Shown: in pieces, positions 1 to 8,185 of the stretch | Layout: the number at the start of each line of letters is the position of its first letter | Position numbering within the stretch: the first letter of the stretch is position 1 | Origin: CAYYJR01 sp964472305 | GTDB lineage: Bacteria > Armatimonadota > Hebobacteria > CAIYQO01 | Direction of reading: 5' to 3' | Assembly (NCBI GenBank): GCA_964472305.1 | Contig: CAYYJR010000002.1 | Coordinates: forward strand, 124,001 to 188,000 | Length of the DNA stretch: 64,000 nucleotides | The notes under the pieces: model-generated | Databases searched by the model: none | What the model saw: only the letters and a program-made list of their open reading frames with translations | Told to the model about the DNA's origin: nothing | Translations under genes and position numbers: made by a program

Positions 1-2334
1 GAAAGCAATCCGTTCTTCCGTTACGATCCGAACAAGTGCATCCTCTGCAGCCGTTGCGTGCGCACCTGCGCGCAATTGCAGGGATTGGGCGCCATCGACC
101 TGGTGCACCGCGGCATGCATACGGTGGTGGGATGCGTCAACGGCATGCCGATCGCGGAAAGCATTTGCGAATCCTGCGGCGAGTGCGTGGCGCACTGCCC
201 CACCGGCGCGTTGGCCGATCGCCAGCGCATTCCCCCGTTGCGCAAGGTGAAGACAACCTGCACCTTCTGCGGCACCGGTTGTGGAGTGGTGCTGGGCGTG
301 CGTGGCGGCGAGATCGTCTCGACCGCCGGCGACCGCACGAGCCAGGTCAATCGCGGTCGGCTGTGCGTGAAAGGCCGGTATGGCAACGGATTCGTGCATA
401 GCCCGAAACGGCTGACCACCCCGCTGATCAAACGCAATGGGCAGTTCGAAGTCGCCGGTTGGGATGAAGCGCTGGATTTGATAGCCGGCAAATTCGCGCA
501 ATATCGCGGCAGCGAGTGCGGGGTGATCGGATCCGCGCGGTGCACCAATGAAGAAAATTACCTGACGCAGAAATTTGCTCGTGCCGTGTTGCAGACCAAT
601 AACGTAGACAACTGCGCGCGGCTGTGCCATGCGCCCACCGTCACCGGATTGTCGCGCGCATTCGGCACCAGCGGCGGGACCAACCCGCTGGCGGATGTCG
701 AGAACACGCGGTGTCTCTTCGTCATTGGGTCCAACGCCACCGAGGCGCACCCGGTTGCCGGCTCGCTGATACGGCGGCTCGCGCGCAAAAAAATCCCGCT
801 CATTGTCGCCGACCCGCGGCAGATCGATCTGGCGAAATATGCGGATATCTGGTTACCGCTGCGGCCCGGCACCGACGTCGCGTTGTTGATGGGCATCGCC
901 CGCGTCATCGTCGATGAAGGATTGCACGACCCCGAGTTTCTTGCCACGCGCTGTGAGAACGTCGATGAATTCATGCAGGCGCTGCAGTCTTTCGACCTGG
1001 AGACCGTCGAGCAGATCACCGGAGTCGCGCGCGAGTTGATCGTGCGCGCCGCCCGGCTTTACGGCAACGCCCGGCCGGCCATTATCGCGTATTCACTCGG
1101 GATCACCGAGCACAGCCACGGCACGGATAACGTGCTGGCGCTGGCGAATCTGGCGTTGCTCACCGGCAACGTCGGCAAGCCGTCGGCGGGCGTAATGCCT
1201 ATGCGCGGACAGAATAACGTGCAGGGCGCTTGCGATATGGGCTGCATACCCAATGCCTTCCAGGGGTACCAATATGTGAATCAGCCCGCGGTGCGTGAGA
1301 AGTTTGCCGCGGCCTGGGGCACGCCGATGCCATCGGAACCCGGCTTAACCCTGGTCGAGCAATTCAACAATACGCTGGAAGGCGGCATCAAGGCGTATTA
1401 CATCATCGGCATCGATCCGGCCTATTCCGTGAGTGATGCCAACCGGGTTTGGGAAGCCTTACGACGCGCGGAATTCGTGGTCGTCCAGGATATTTTCCTC
1501 ACCGGCAGTGCGGAGTTCGCTGACGTGGTACTGCCCGCGGCAAGCTTCGCGGAAAAAGACGGCACTTTCACCAACCTGGAGCGACGGGTGCAGCGCGTAC
1601 GCAAGGCTATTGAACCGGTGGGCGACGCGCGTCCGGACTGGTGGATCACCTGCGAGCTGGCGCGCCGCATGGGTGGCCGGGGATTCGACTTCAACGATCC
1701 CGCGGAAGTGCTGGAAGAGATTGCCCGGCTGACCCCCTCCTTTGCCGGCCTTTCCTTTGCCCGTCTGGAACAAGGCGGAGTTCAATGGCCGTGTCCCACC
1801 CCGGATCACGCCGGTACGCCGCGGTTGCACGTGGAGCGGTTCAATACCGCCAGTGGGCTGGGGCACCTGACGCCGTTGGCGTATCGTCCGTCAGCGGAAC
1901 ACGCGGATGCGGAGTACCCTTTTATCTTGATGACCGGACGCAGCCTGTATCACTTTCACCTGGCGATGACCATTCACGTCGACGGATTAATGAAGTTGTA
2001 TCCGGAAGAGAAAGTGCGCATGCATCCCGACGATGCCGCGCGCCTGGAGATTGCCGATGGGGAAGTGGTGAAAGTCTCGTCACGCCGCGGATCGGTATGC
2101 GTAAAAGCCTGGGTGACGGATGAAATGAAACCCGGCGAGGCGTTCATGACCTTCCACTTCTATCAGACGCCGACGAATGTCCTTAACATTCAGGCGCTCG
2201 ATCCGGTGTCGAAAACACCGGAATACAAAGTCACCGCCATCAATATCGAAAAGATCGCTCCGGAGGTGCTGACCGAGATTTCACGGGATGCCGGCACGCA
2301 CGTCGTCGCGGCAGCAGGGGAACGGAATGGGTAA
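1..2334 (+). CDS. fdhA: Formate dehydrogenase catalytic subunit (molybdopterin oxidoreductase), 5' partial
   Basis: The gene enters from the left edge already in frame, so the true start is outside; 777 residues are visible. It oxidises formate to CO2 using bis-MGD molybdenum and Fe-S clusters. Visible domains in order: a ferredoxin-like region with two Cys sets (CxxCxxCxxxC at residues 13-23 and 56-66), the Fe4S4 motif of the molybdopterin domain (C87, C90, C94, C122), the catalytic domain, and a C-terminal MGD-binding domain ending near residue 745. The signature NCARLCHAP places Cys209 where FdhF enzymes carry the Mo ligand (Cys or Sec) followed by the conserved His, so this is a Cys-type formate dehydrogenase rather than a NuoG subunit. 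The extra N-terminal clusters suggest an NAD-linked or hydrogenase-linked complex with partners upstream. Its stop overlaps the next start. Confidence 0.93.
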   Translation, partial: ESNPFFRYDPNKCILCSRCVRTCAQLQGLGAIDLVHRGMHTVVGCVNGMPIAESICESCGECVAHCPTGALADRQRIPPLRKVKTTCTFCGTGCGVVLGVRGGEIVSTAGDRTSQVNRGRLCVKGRYGNGFVHSPKRLTTPLIKRNGQFEVAGWDEALDLIAGKFAQYRGSECGVIGSARCTNEENYLTQKFARAVLQTNNVDNCARLCHAPTVTGLSRAFGTSGGTNPLADVENTRCLFVIGSNATEAHPVAGSLIRRLARKKIPLIVADPRQIDLAKYADIWLPLRPGTDVALLMGIARVIVDEGLHDPEFLATRCENVDEFMQALQSFDLETVEQITGVARELIVRAARLYGNARPAIIAYSLGITEHSHGTDNVLALANLALLTGNVGKPSAGVMPMRGQNNVQGACDMGCIPNAFQGYQYVNQPAVREKFAAAWGTPMPSEPGLTLVEQFNNTLEGGIKAYYIIGIDPAYSVSDANRVWEALRRAEFVVVQDIFLTGSAEFADVVLPAASFAEKDGTFTNLERRVQRVRKAIEPVGDARPDWWITCELARRMGGRGFDFNDPAEVLEEIARLTPSFAGLSFARLEQGGVQWPCPTPDHAGTPRLHVERFNTASGLGHLTPLAYRPSAEHADAEYPFILMTGRSLYHFHLAMTIHVDGLMKLYPEEKVRMHPDDAARLEIADGEVVKVSSRRGSVCVKAWVTDEMKPGEAFMTFHFYQTPTNVLNIQALDPVSKTPEYKVTAINIEKIAPEVLTEISRDAGTHVVAAAGERNG

Positions 2335-2812
2335 GCAAGTCGCAACGCCGGCGCGATTGCTGGCGATCAATATCTCTCCGGGGGGCATCCCGAAACTCCC
2401 CGTGGCGCAGGTGCGCGTTACCGTCACCGGGTTGGAGGGTGATGGCCGGGATCATGCCAAGCATATCTCTCCCGAGCGTGCCGTGACGCTCCATGACGAG
2501 GAGATTCTCCAGCAACTGCGCGCGGAAGGCTATGCGGCGACGCCCGGCGCACTGGGGGAAAACCTGACGGTCAGTGGATTGCACGTGCAGGAACTGATCC
2601 CCGGCACGCGCTTGCGCGTGGCCGGCGGCGTGGAGCTCGAGCTGACAGAGGCGCGTAAGCCTTGCTTCGTGCTCGATGCCATCCACCCCGACCTCAAGGA
2701 GGCCGTGCGCGGGCGATGTGGATTTCTGGCGCGCGTCATCACCGAAGGCACCATACAGACCGGCGCGGAGATAGTTGTCATCGATGGGCAGATCGCCGGG
2801 AGTTCTGCCTGA
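2327..2812 (+). CDS. MOSC domain protein, first of two in the Moco operon
   Basis: This is a 161-residue single-domain MOSC protein. The ATG lies inside the last codons of the formate dehydrogenase gene, with AGGGGAA just upstream, so the two are translationally coupled. MOSC domains are related to the C-terminal domain of Moco sulfurase and act as sulfur or Moco carriers. The conserved single Cys appears in KPCFVL (about residue 114), preceded by GLEGDG and GENLTV blocks typical of the YiiM-like branch. An in-frame upstream extension exists but has no RBS and is not MOSC-like. Position between the dehydrogenase and mobA suggests a role in finishing or inserting the cofactor; that role is inferred from context. 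Confidence 0.85.
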   Translation: MGKQVATPARLLAINISPGGIPKLPVAQVRVTVTGLEGDGRDHAKHISPERAVTLHDEEILQQLRAEGYAATPGALGENLTVSGLHVQELIPGTRLRVAGGVELELTEARKPCFVLDAIHPDLKEAVRGRCGFLARVITEGTIQTGAEIVVIDGQIAGSSA

Positions 2813-3435
2813 TGACCTCCCCCTTCGCCTTGAGAGCCCGTTGGCCGCACACCGGCGTCATCCTTGCCGGCGGACAAAGCCGCCGCATGGGCCGACCGAA
2901 AGAGGGATTGCCCCTGCCGGATGGACGTCCGATGATCGCGCAGGTGATCGCGACGCTGCGCGCGGTATGCACTCGCGTGCTCATCGTCGGGGAATGCCGC
3001 GGATATGCCGTTACGTCGCAGGACGATCTGCTGTGGTTGCCGGATCGGCACCCCGGCCTGGGACCGTTGGCGGGCATCGAGACCGCATTGGCCAGCGGGT
3101 TGGACGACCGCTACTTGATCGTCGCCTGCGATCAACCGTTGTTGACCCCGGCGCTGTTGCGCCGCCTCCTCGGTGCTGCCGTGCCCCGCATCTGCCTGTT
3201 CGACGTTGGTGACACGGCGCGCTGGCACCCGTTCCCCGGCGTCTACCCCGCCGAGTGGTTGCCCGCGGTGGCGGAAGCGCTGCGAAGTGGGGATCGGTCG
3301 CTGCAGCACCTGCTCGCCTGCGCGGAAATCACCCGGGTGCGCGCGCGCCCGGCGGAGCGCGCCCGGCTGGGCAGCCTGAATTCCCCCGATGACCTGGCGG
3401 CACTGCGTGACGTCGCTTTAATGGGAGAAGTATGA
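2812..3435 (+). CDS. mobA: Molybdenum cofactor guanylyltransferase MobA
   Basis: The 207-residue protein transfers GMP from GTP to Mo-molybdopterin to make MGD, the form used by formate dehydrogenase. The nucleotidyltransferase signature LAGGQSRRMG sits at residues 18-27 and is followed by the Lys of GRPKEGL. A DQPLL motif supplies the metal-binding Asp. The start is the ATG whose first base is the last base of the preceding stop (TGATG), so translation is coupled. The longer upstream reading frame belongs to the overlapping MOSC gene and was rejected. Length fits the family. It ends in another ATGA overlap with moaA. Confidence 0.93.
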   Translation: MTSPFALRARWPHTGVILAGGQSRRMGRPKEGLPLPDGRPMIAQVIATLRAVCTRVLIVGECRGYAVTSQDDLLWLPDRHPGLGPLAGIETALASGLDDRYLIVACDQPLLTPALLRRLLGAAVPRICLFDVGDTARWHPFPGVYPAEWLPAVAEALRSGDRSLQHLLACAEITRVRARPAERARLGSLNSPDDLAALRDVALMGEV

Positions 3436-4421
3436 TCGAGCCGTTGGTGGATGCCTGTGGTCGCTCGCATTCGTATCTTCGCATCGCGGTGACGGATCGC
3501 TGCAACCTGCGCTGCCGATACTGCATGCCGGAGCATGGCATGACCTGGAAGCCGCGTGCCGACGTGCTCAGCTTTGAGGAAATGTTGCGGGTAGCCCGGC
3601 TATGTGCCGACATGGGCGTGCGTAAAATTCGGCTGACCGGCGGCGAGCCGACAGTGCGCCGGGGCATCGAAACGTTGATCCACGGACTGGCGGGGTTGCC
3701 GGGAGTCGATGAAGTGGCGCTGACGACGAACGGCGTCCGACTGTCGGAGTTGGCATATACGCTGCGCGACCACGGGCTGCACCGCGTGAATGTCAGCCTG
3801 GACACCCTTCGTCCGGAACGCTTTGCCGCCATCACGGGCCGCGACGATTTCGCTCGCGTTCTCGACGGTATCGCGACGGCGCTGCAAGCCGGTTTTCACC
3901 CGCTCAAGTTGAACGTGGTGGTACTGGCCGGCATCAACGATGATGAGGTTTTCGATTTCATCGAGTTCGTGCGCGACCGGCCTATCAATCTGCGTTTTAT
4001 CGAGTATATGCCGTTCAAAGGCAATGGGTGGGATGCGCCGGGTTTTCTTCCCGCCGCCGAACTGCTGCAACGAATCGGCGCGTATTACCCGCTGATTCCG
4101 GTACCGAGAGTGGACGCGAGCGCCGTTGCGACGGATTACCGCATCACGGATATTCGCGGGACGGTCAGCGTCATCAGCGCCTTGTCTGACAGCTTTTGCG
4201 CGCAGTGTTCCCGTCTGCGCCTGATGGCGGACGGCTCCGTCAAGTCCTGCCTGTTTCATCCCGCGGAGGTGAATCTGCGCGATGCGCTGCGCGGCGAGGC
4301 GTCCGACCGCGCTATCGTGGCGCTGCTTCGTGCGGCTATCGCGCAAAAGCCGGCCGCCCATCCGGCTGCCGATGTGTTGGCGGCGCTGGCGGATCGTCAT
4401 ATGGTGGAGATTGGAGGCTGA
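3432..4421 (+). CDS. moaA: GTP 3',8-cyclase MoaA (radical SAM)
   Basis: The 329-residue protein catalyses the first step of Moco synthesis, turning GTP into 3',8-cyclo-GTP. The radical SAM cluster CxxxCxxC is at C24, C28 and C31 (CNLRCRYC), followed by TGGEP for SAM binding. The C-terminal second 4Fe-4S site is visible as FCAQCSRLRL and a further Cys in VKSCLF. The chain ends in Gly-Gly, as in active MoaA where the GG tail enters the active site. The ATG overlaps the mobA stop by four bases with GGGAGAAG upstream. Confidence 0.96.
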   Translation: MIEPLVDACGRSHSYLRIAVTDRCNLRCRYCMPEHGMTWKPRADVLSFEEMLRVARLCADMGVRKIRLTGGEPTVRRGIETLIHGLAGLPGVDEVALTTNGVRLSELAYTLRDHGLHRVNVSLDTLRPERFAAITGRDDFARVLDGIATALQAGFHPLKLNVVVLAGINDDEVFDFIEFVRDRPINLRFIEYMPFKGNGWDAPGFLPAAELLQRIGAYYPLIPVPRVDASAVATDYRITDIRGTVSVISALSDSFCAQCSRLRLMADGSVKSCLFHPAEVNLRDALRGEASDRAIVALLRAAIAQKPAAHPAADVLAALADRHMVEIGG

Positions 4422-4424
4422 CCA

Positions 4425-5366
4425 GTGCGTGATATCACCGCGAAAAGCAGTACCCTGCGCACCGCAACCGCCATGGCGACATTGCTCGCCAGTCCGGCGA
4501 CGCTGGCCTGTATCCGGCGCCAGGAGGCGCCCAAGGGCGATCCGCTGCCCGTGGCCAAAGTCGCCGCTATTCAGGCGGCGAAGCTGACCAGCCAGCTCAT
4601 TCCCTACTGCCACCCGGTGGGCATCGAGAGCGTCGAGGTCAATATCGAACTGCAGCTGGCTGCACTTGTGGTCACCGTCACGGTGAAAGCAGTGCATAAA
4701 ACCGGTGTCGAAATGGAGGCACTGACCGCCGCCACCGCCGCCGCGCTGACGCTGTACGATATGCTGAAAATGATCGACGAGACGATGGAGATTGCCGGAG
4801 TGAAGCTGTTGGAGAAGCGCGGGGGCAAAACCGATTTTCGCGAGCCCGTCGTCACGCCGTTGCGCGCGGCTGTGCTGGTGATGTCCGACAGTATCGCCGC
4901 CGGGGAAAAGGATGATCGCTCAGGCCGCCTGATTGCTGCACGCCTGCGGCAGGAGGGATGCGCCGTGGAGAATTATCGCGTCATTCCCGATGATCTGTCC
5001 GCCATTATCAACTTGTTGCGCAGTTATGCCGATGAGGAACGCTACGATCTGGTGATGACCACCGGCGGCACCGGCCTCAGTCAGCGCGACAACACTCCGG
5101 AGGCGATGCGGCAGGTGATCGAGCGCGAGATTCCCGGTATCGCGGACGCGGTGCGCGGGTACGGACAGGCACGTATTCCCTATGCCATGCTGTCGCGCGG
5201 CCAGGCAGGCCTGCGCGGCACGACCATCATCATCAATCTGCCCGGAGGACCGGCAGGTGTGACAGATGCCCTTAATGCGCTGTTCCCCGGATTGCTGCAT
5301 GCCTTTGCCATGCTGCGCGGGGATGGCCATCGCGAACTGCGGGAGATCCCCGAGGAGGTTGGCTGA
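4425..5366 (+). CDS. moaCB: MoaC-MoaB fusion: cyclic pyranopterin monophosphate synthase / molybdopterin adenylyltransferase-like
   Basis: This is a two-domain protein of 313 residues with a GTG start three bases after the moaA stop. Residues 1-145 are MoaC, which converts MoaA's product to cPMP: LIPYCHPV and GVEMEALTA are the diagnostic blocks, and the terminal KRGGKTDF matches the normal MoaC end. Residues about 148-313 are a MogA/MoaB domain with VLVMSDS, the TTGGTG loop and the NLPGGPAGV segment, which adenylylates molybdopterin in related enzymes. Consecutive pathway steps on one chain could channel or balance cofactor synthesis. MoaD and MoaE, which act between these steps, are not encoded here. 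Confidence 0.93.
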   Translation: MRDITAKSSTLRTATAMATLLASPATLACIRRQEAPKGDPLPVAKVAAIQAAKLTSQLIPYCHPVGIESVEVNIELQLAALVVTVTVKAVHKTGVEMEALTAATAAALTLYDMLKMIDETMEIAGVKLLEKRGGKTDFREPVVTPLRAAVLVMSDSIAAGEKDDRSGRLIAARLRQEGCAVENYRVIPDDLSAIINLLRSYADEERYDLVMTTGGTGLSQRDNTPEAMRQVIEREIPGIADAVRGYGQARIPYAMLSRGQAGLRGTTIIINLPGGPAGVTDALNALFPGLLHAFAMLRGDGHRELREIPEEVG

Positions 5367-6598
5367 TGGTACCGTTTCAAGAAGCCTTGACCATGGTGTT
5401 GCGACACGCTCGCCCGCTGGAGGTTATCTCGGTTCCGCTGATGCAGGCCTTCGGCTATTGCCTGGCGGAACCGCTGGTCGCGCAGATGGACCAGCCGCCG
5501 TTCGACAATTCGGCGGTCGATGGTTTTGGGGTGCGCGTGGACGATGTCGCCCTCGCGTCGCCGGATCATCCGGTGCGCCTGCCACTGGTCGCCACCGTGC
5601 GTGCCGGACAAACCACCGGGGTGGAGCTGGCGCCGGGCACGGCAATCAAAATACTGACCGGGGCGCAACTGCCCGCCGGCGTCGAGGCCGTGGTGATGCG
5701 GGAGCATTGCCGAGAACTGCCGCGCGAAGTGGTGGTGATGCAGGCGGTGGACCCGGGCGAGCATATCCGGCGGCGCGGATTTGAATTCCGCCAGGGTGAT
5801 CTGGCGCTGTCCAACGGCGAGCGCGTGACTCCCGCGGTGATGGGAATGCTGGCTACGCTGGGATATACGACGGTCTCCGTGCATCGCAAACCGAATGTGG
5901 CGCTGATCATCACCGGCAATGAACTGGTACAGCCTGGGCACGCGTTGGCTGCCGGCCAGATTTACGACTCCAACTCTTTCAGCCTGTTATCCGCGCTGCA
6001 CGGAATGGGCATCGAGGCGTGTCGCCTGGCCCATGCACAGGATCACCCGGACGCGATTCGGACAGAGCTTGCTGCGGCGCTGCAGATGGCCGATGTAGTG
6101 ATGACCGTGGGCGGAGTGTCCGTCGGCGATTACGATTTCGTGCGTGAAGTGTGCGGCACGCTGGGGATCAAGGCCGAGTGCTGGCGCGTGGCAATCAAGC
6201 CGGGCAAGCCGTTCTATTTCGGCATTGCGCCGGGCGCGGCGCCGGATGAGGAAAAGCTGGTCTTCGGCCTGCCCGGCAATCCGGTGTCGGCGTTGTTGAC
6301 CTTTCTGAAGTTCGTGCGCCCCGCGTTGCAGGCCATGCTGGGATTGGGAGAGATCACCCACCCGACGTTGACTGCCACGCTGACCGCGCCCATGCGCAAG
6401 AAAGCGGGACGCCTGGAGTTCGTTCGCGGAGTGGCCGCCATGATAGATGAACGGTTGGTGGTAACGCCCACCACCGGACAGGATTCCCACATGCTCAGCG
6501 GATTGGCGCAGGCCAATTGCCTCATCCATTTCCCGCCGACTGCCCAATTTCGCGCGTCGGGCGAGCAGGTGACCATCGAAATACTGGAGTGGAATTAA
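5366..6598 (+). CDS. moeA: Molybdopterin molybdenumtransferase MoeA
   Basis: The 410-residue protein inserts molybdate into adenylylated molybdopterin. The family order is visible: an N-terminal linker with DNSAVDGF (canonical DNSAMDGY), a MogA-like domain with TGNEL, GGVSVGDYDF and GLPGNPVS, and a C-terminal beta domain with the RLEFVRG strand. The ATG overlaps the previous stop (TGATG), with GAGGAGGTT as RBS. It is the sixth gene of the operon and the natural partner of the upstream MoaB domain, whose adenylylated product it uses. Confidence 0.95.
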   Translation: MVPFQEALTMVLRHARPLEVISVPLMQAFGYCLAEPLVAQMDQPPFDNSAVDGFGVRVDDVALASPDHPVRLPLVATVRAGQTTGVELAPGTAIKILTGAQLPAGVEAVVMREHCRELPREVVVMQAVDPGEHIRRRGFEFRQGDLALSNGERVTPAVMGMLATLGYTTVSVHRKPNVALIITGNELVQPGHALAAGQIYDSNSFSLLSALHGMGIEACRLAHAQDHPDAIRTELAAALQMADVVMTVGGVSVGDYDFVREVCGTLGIKAECWRVAIKPGKPFYFGIAPGAAPDEEKLVFGLPGNPVSALLTFLKFVRPALQAMLGLGEITHPTLTATLTAPMRKKAGRLEFVRGVAAMIDERLVVTPTTGQDSHMLSGLAQANCLIHFPPTAQFRASGEQVTIEILEWN

Positions 6599-6599
6599 G

Positions 6600-7058
6600 A
6601 TGGCCGCCACGCACGCCAGCATCGTCGCGCTCTCGGTCAGCGCGGAACGCGGAGGCCCGAAAACGAACGTGGACCATGTGCGCCTGATCGAGGATTGGGG
6701 CATCGAAGGCGATGCTCACGCCGATCACTGGCATCGCCAGGTGAGCCTGTTAGCCGTGGAGAGCATCGATACGATGCGGGCGAAAGGCGCGCACGTCGCG
6801 CCCGGCAGTTTTGCGGAAAATATAACCACCGCAGGCATCGATATTCCCCACCTGCAGGTGGGCGATCGTTTGGTGAGCGGCGAAGTGGAACTTGAGATTA
6901 CGCAAATCGGCAAAGTGTGTCATGCGCGCTGCGCGATTTTCGATCAGGTGGGTGACTGCGTGATGCCGCGCGAAGGCATCTTCGCCCGCGTGATACGGGG
7001 CGGCATGCTAAGCGTTGGCGCTCCGCTGCACCTCTGCACGCAGACCACGGAACAATGA
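6600..7058 (+). CDS. MOSC domain protein, second in the Moco operon
   Basis: This 152-residue protein begins two bases after moeA, with GGAGTGG as RBS inside the end of moeA. MOSC hallmarks are visible: IEGDAHAD near residue 37, GSFAENITT near 72, and the conserved Cys in IGKVCHARCAI. It differs clearly from the first MOSC protein of this operon; it has the shorter architecture often found beside MoaB/MogA domains. Binding or sulfuration of Moco is the family expectation; the precise job is unknown. It is the last gene of the operon and runs toward a convergent gene only 25 bases away. Confidence 0.85.
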   Translation: MAATHASIVALSVSAERGGPKTNVDHVRLIEDWGIEGDAHADHWHRQVSLLAVESIDTMRAKGAHVAPGSFAENITTAGIDIPHLQVGDRLVSGEVELEITQIGKVCHARCAIFDQVGDCVMPREGIFARVIRGGMLSVGAPLHLCTQTTEQ

Positions 7059-7083
7059 CGGTGCCCTCGCATCTACCGGCAGC

Positions 7084-7539
7084 TTATACGATATCGTAGG
7101 GTATCAATTCGGCGTCGATCTCTTCGTCAGCCAACCATCGTTGCGCGTGGAGGAGCAGTTGCGCCTCACGGTACGCGAAATACGCCTGGCGCAGTTCTTC
7201 ATCCTCGCATAAGACGTCTTTGAAATAGAGGAAGGGATGCCGACTGCTCAACGCGCGAAACAGGTGTTCCTTCATGTGCGAATCGGGCAGTGTCGCGGTA
7301 AAATCTTCCATAATACCGTAGCCAACCCGTGACGGCAGCGGTTCGATGGCGCGATACCGCTCCGGGTTGCTCGCTATCTGTTCATACAGCTCCTGCCACT
7401 CCTCGACATCGTGAAAGGATACATCCGTCGGAACATAGACGATTTCACCCGTGACAAGATCGAGCACCCAGGAAAAATCATAGGAATGGTTCTCCAGCGC
7501 CTCGATCAGATCCCCCTGTCGGATACGAAGACGTGCCAT
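7084..7539 (-). CDS. UPF0158 family protein
   Basis: This 151-residue soluble protein starts with MARLRIR after a textbook GGAGGAATTCA spacer; a longer frame upstream has no RBS. The N-terminal LEN..YDFSWVLDLVTGEIV segment and the RYRAIEPLPS block match the UPF0158 pattern, where a YxxYLDLETGEV-type strand pair is followed by an acidic helical part. No catalytic motif is visible, no function is established for the family, and the context (convergent with the Moco operon, upstream of an unrelated domain protein) gives no further clue. Confidence 0.7.
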   Translation of the reverse strand: MARLRIRQGDLIEALENHSYDFSWVLDLVTGEIVYVPTDVSFHDVEEWQELYEQIASNPERYRAIEPLPSRVGYGIMEDFTATLPDSHMKEHLFRALSSRHPFLYFKDVLCEDEELRQAYFAYREAQLLLHAQRWLADEEIDAELIPYDIV

Positions 7540-7561
7540 TGAATTCCTCCCTGTCCCTCCC

Positions 7562-8122
7562 CTAAAACGCTCTCGGCTTCGCCAGGATCTCGTGGATTTT
7601 GAGCTGCGGGAAGTTGCGGGCATAGACGGGGGTGATGACGATGGCAGTATCGGCGCCCTGGTCAGTGCCGGCGATGGCGATGGCGGGTTTGGTCACGTCG
7701 AGCAGGCCGGCGTCGGCGGCCATCAGGGACACTTCCACCGCCACCTTCATGCCTTGCCCGAAGGTGTAGTAGGTCTGGCGGATGAACTTCACCGGGGGGT
7801 TGTCGCTCACCGCGTCGTCCACACCACCGCTGAGGGAGAGCAGACCCACCACCACCGGGATGCCCGCCGCTTCCACCGCGGCGCGTTCCGGCGGCGTCAT
7901 TACCCAGCCTTCCGGGGTGTAGGCGGCACTGATGCTGACGGCGATGACGCGCGCGCCGGTGTCGGCGAAAAGGCGTCCCGCCAGCAGCGCGGTGCTGCCA
8001 TGGCTGGACGAAACCACCACCTGCGTGATGCCGAGTGTGCGGGCGCGCTCGGCGGCAATGCGCAGCGTGGCTTCGGTATGCTGTTTACCGGGTTGCTCGA
8101 AGTAGAGCGTGCGTAGTTCCAT
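7562..8122 (-). CDS. Stand-alone pyruvate kinase C-terminal-like (alpha/beta) domain protein
   Basis: The 186-residue protein resembles only the C-terminal allosteric domain of pyruvate kinase, as in the COG1751 group. The segment TLRIAAERARTLGI followed by VVVSSSHGSTALLA is the typical opening, and the GTDQGADTA block is the typical closing strand-turn. No catalytic barrel is present, so it is not a pyruvate kinase. A ligand-binding or sensing role is possible but unproven. The start has AAAGGAGTATCCC directly before the ATG. The gene lies between UPF0158 and the MazG fusion on the same strand. Confidence 0.75.
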   Translation of the reverse strand: MELRTLYFEQPGKQHTEATLRIAAERARTLGITQVVVSSSHGSTALLAGRLFADTGARVIAVSISAAYTPEGWVMTPPERAAVEAAGIPVVVGLLSLSGGVDDAVSDNPPVKFIRQTYYTFGQGMKVAVEVSLMAADAGLLDVTKPAIAIAGTDQGADTAIVITPVYARNFPQLKIHEILAKPRAF

Positions 8123-8185
8123 GGGATACTCCTTTCAGTCGTCAACAGGCGTCAACGGCATACGCGGCTGGCGGCACCGCGGCCA

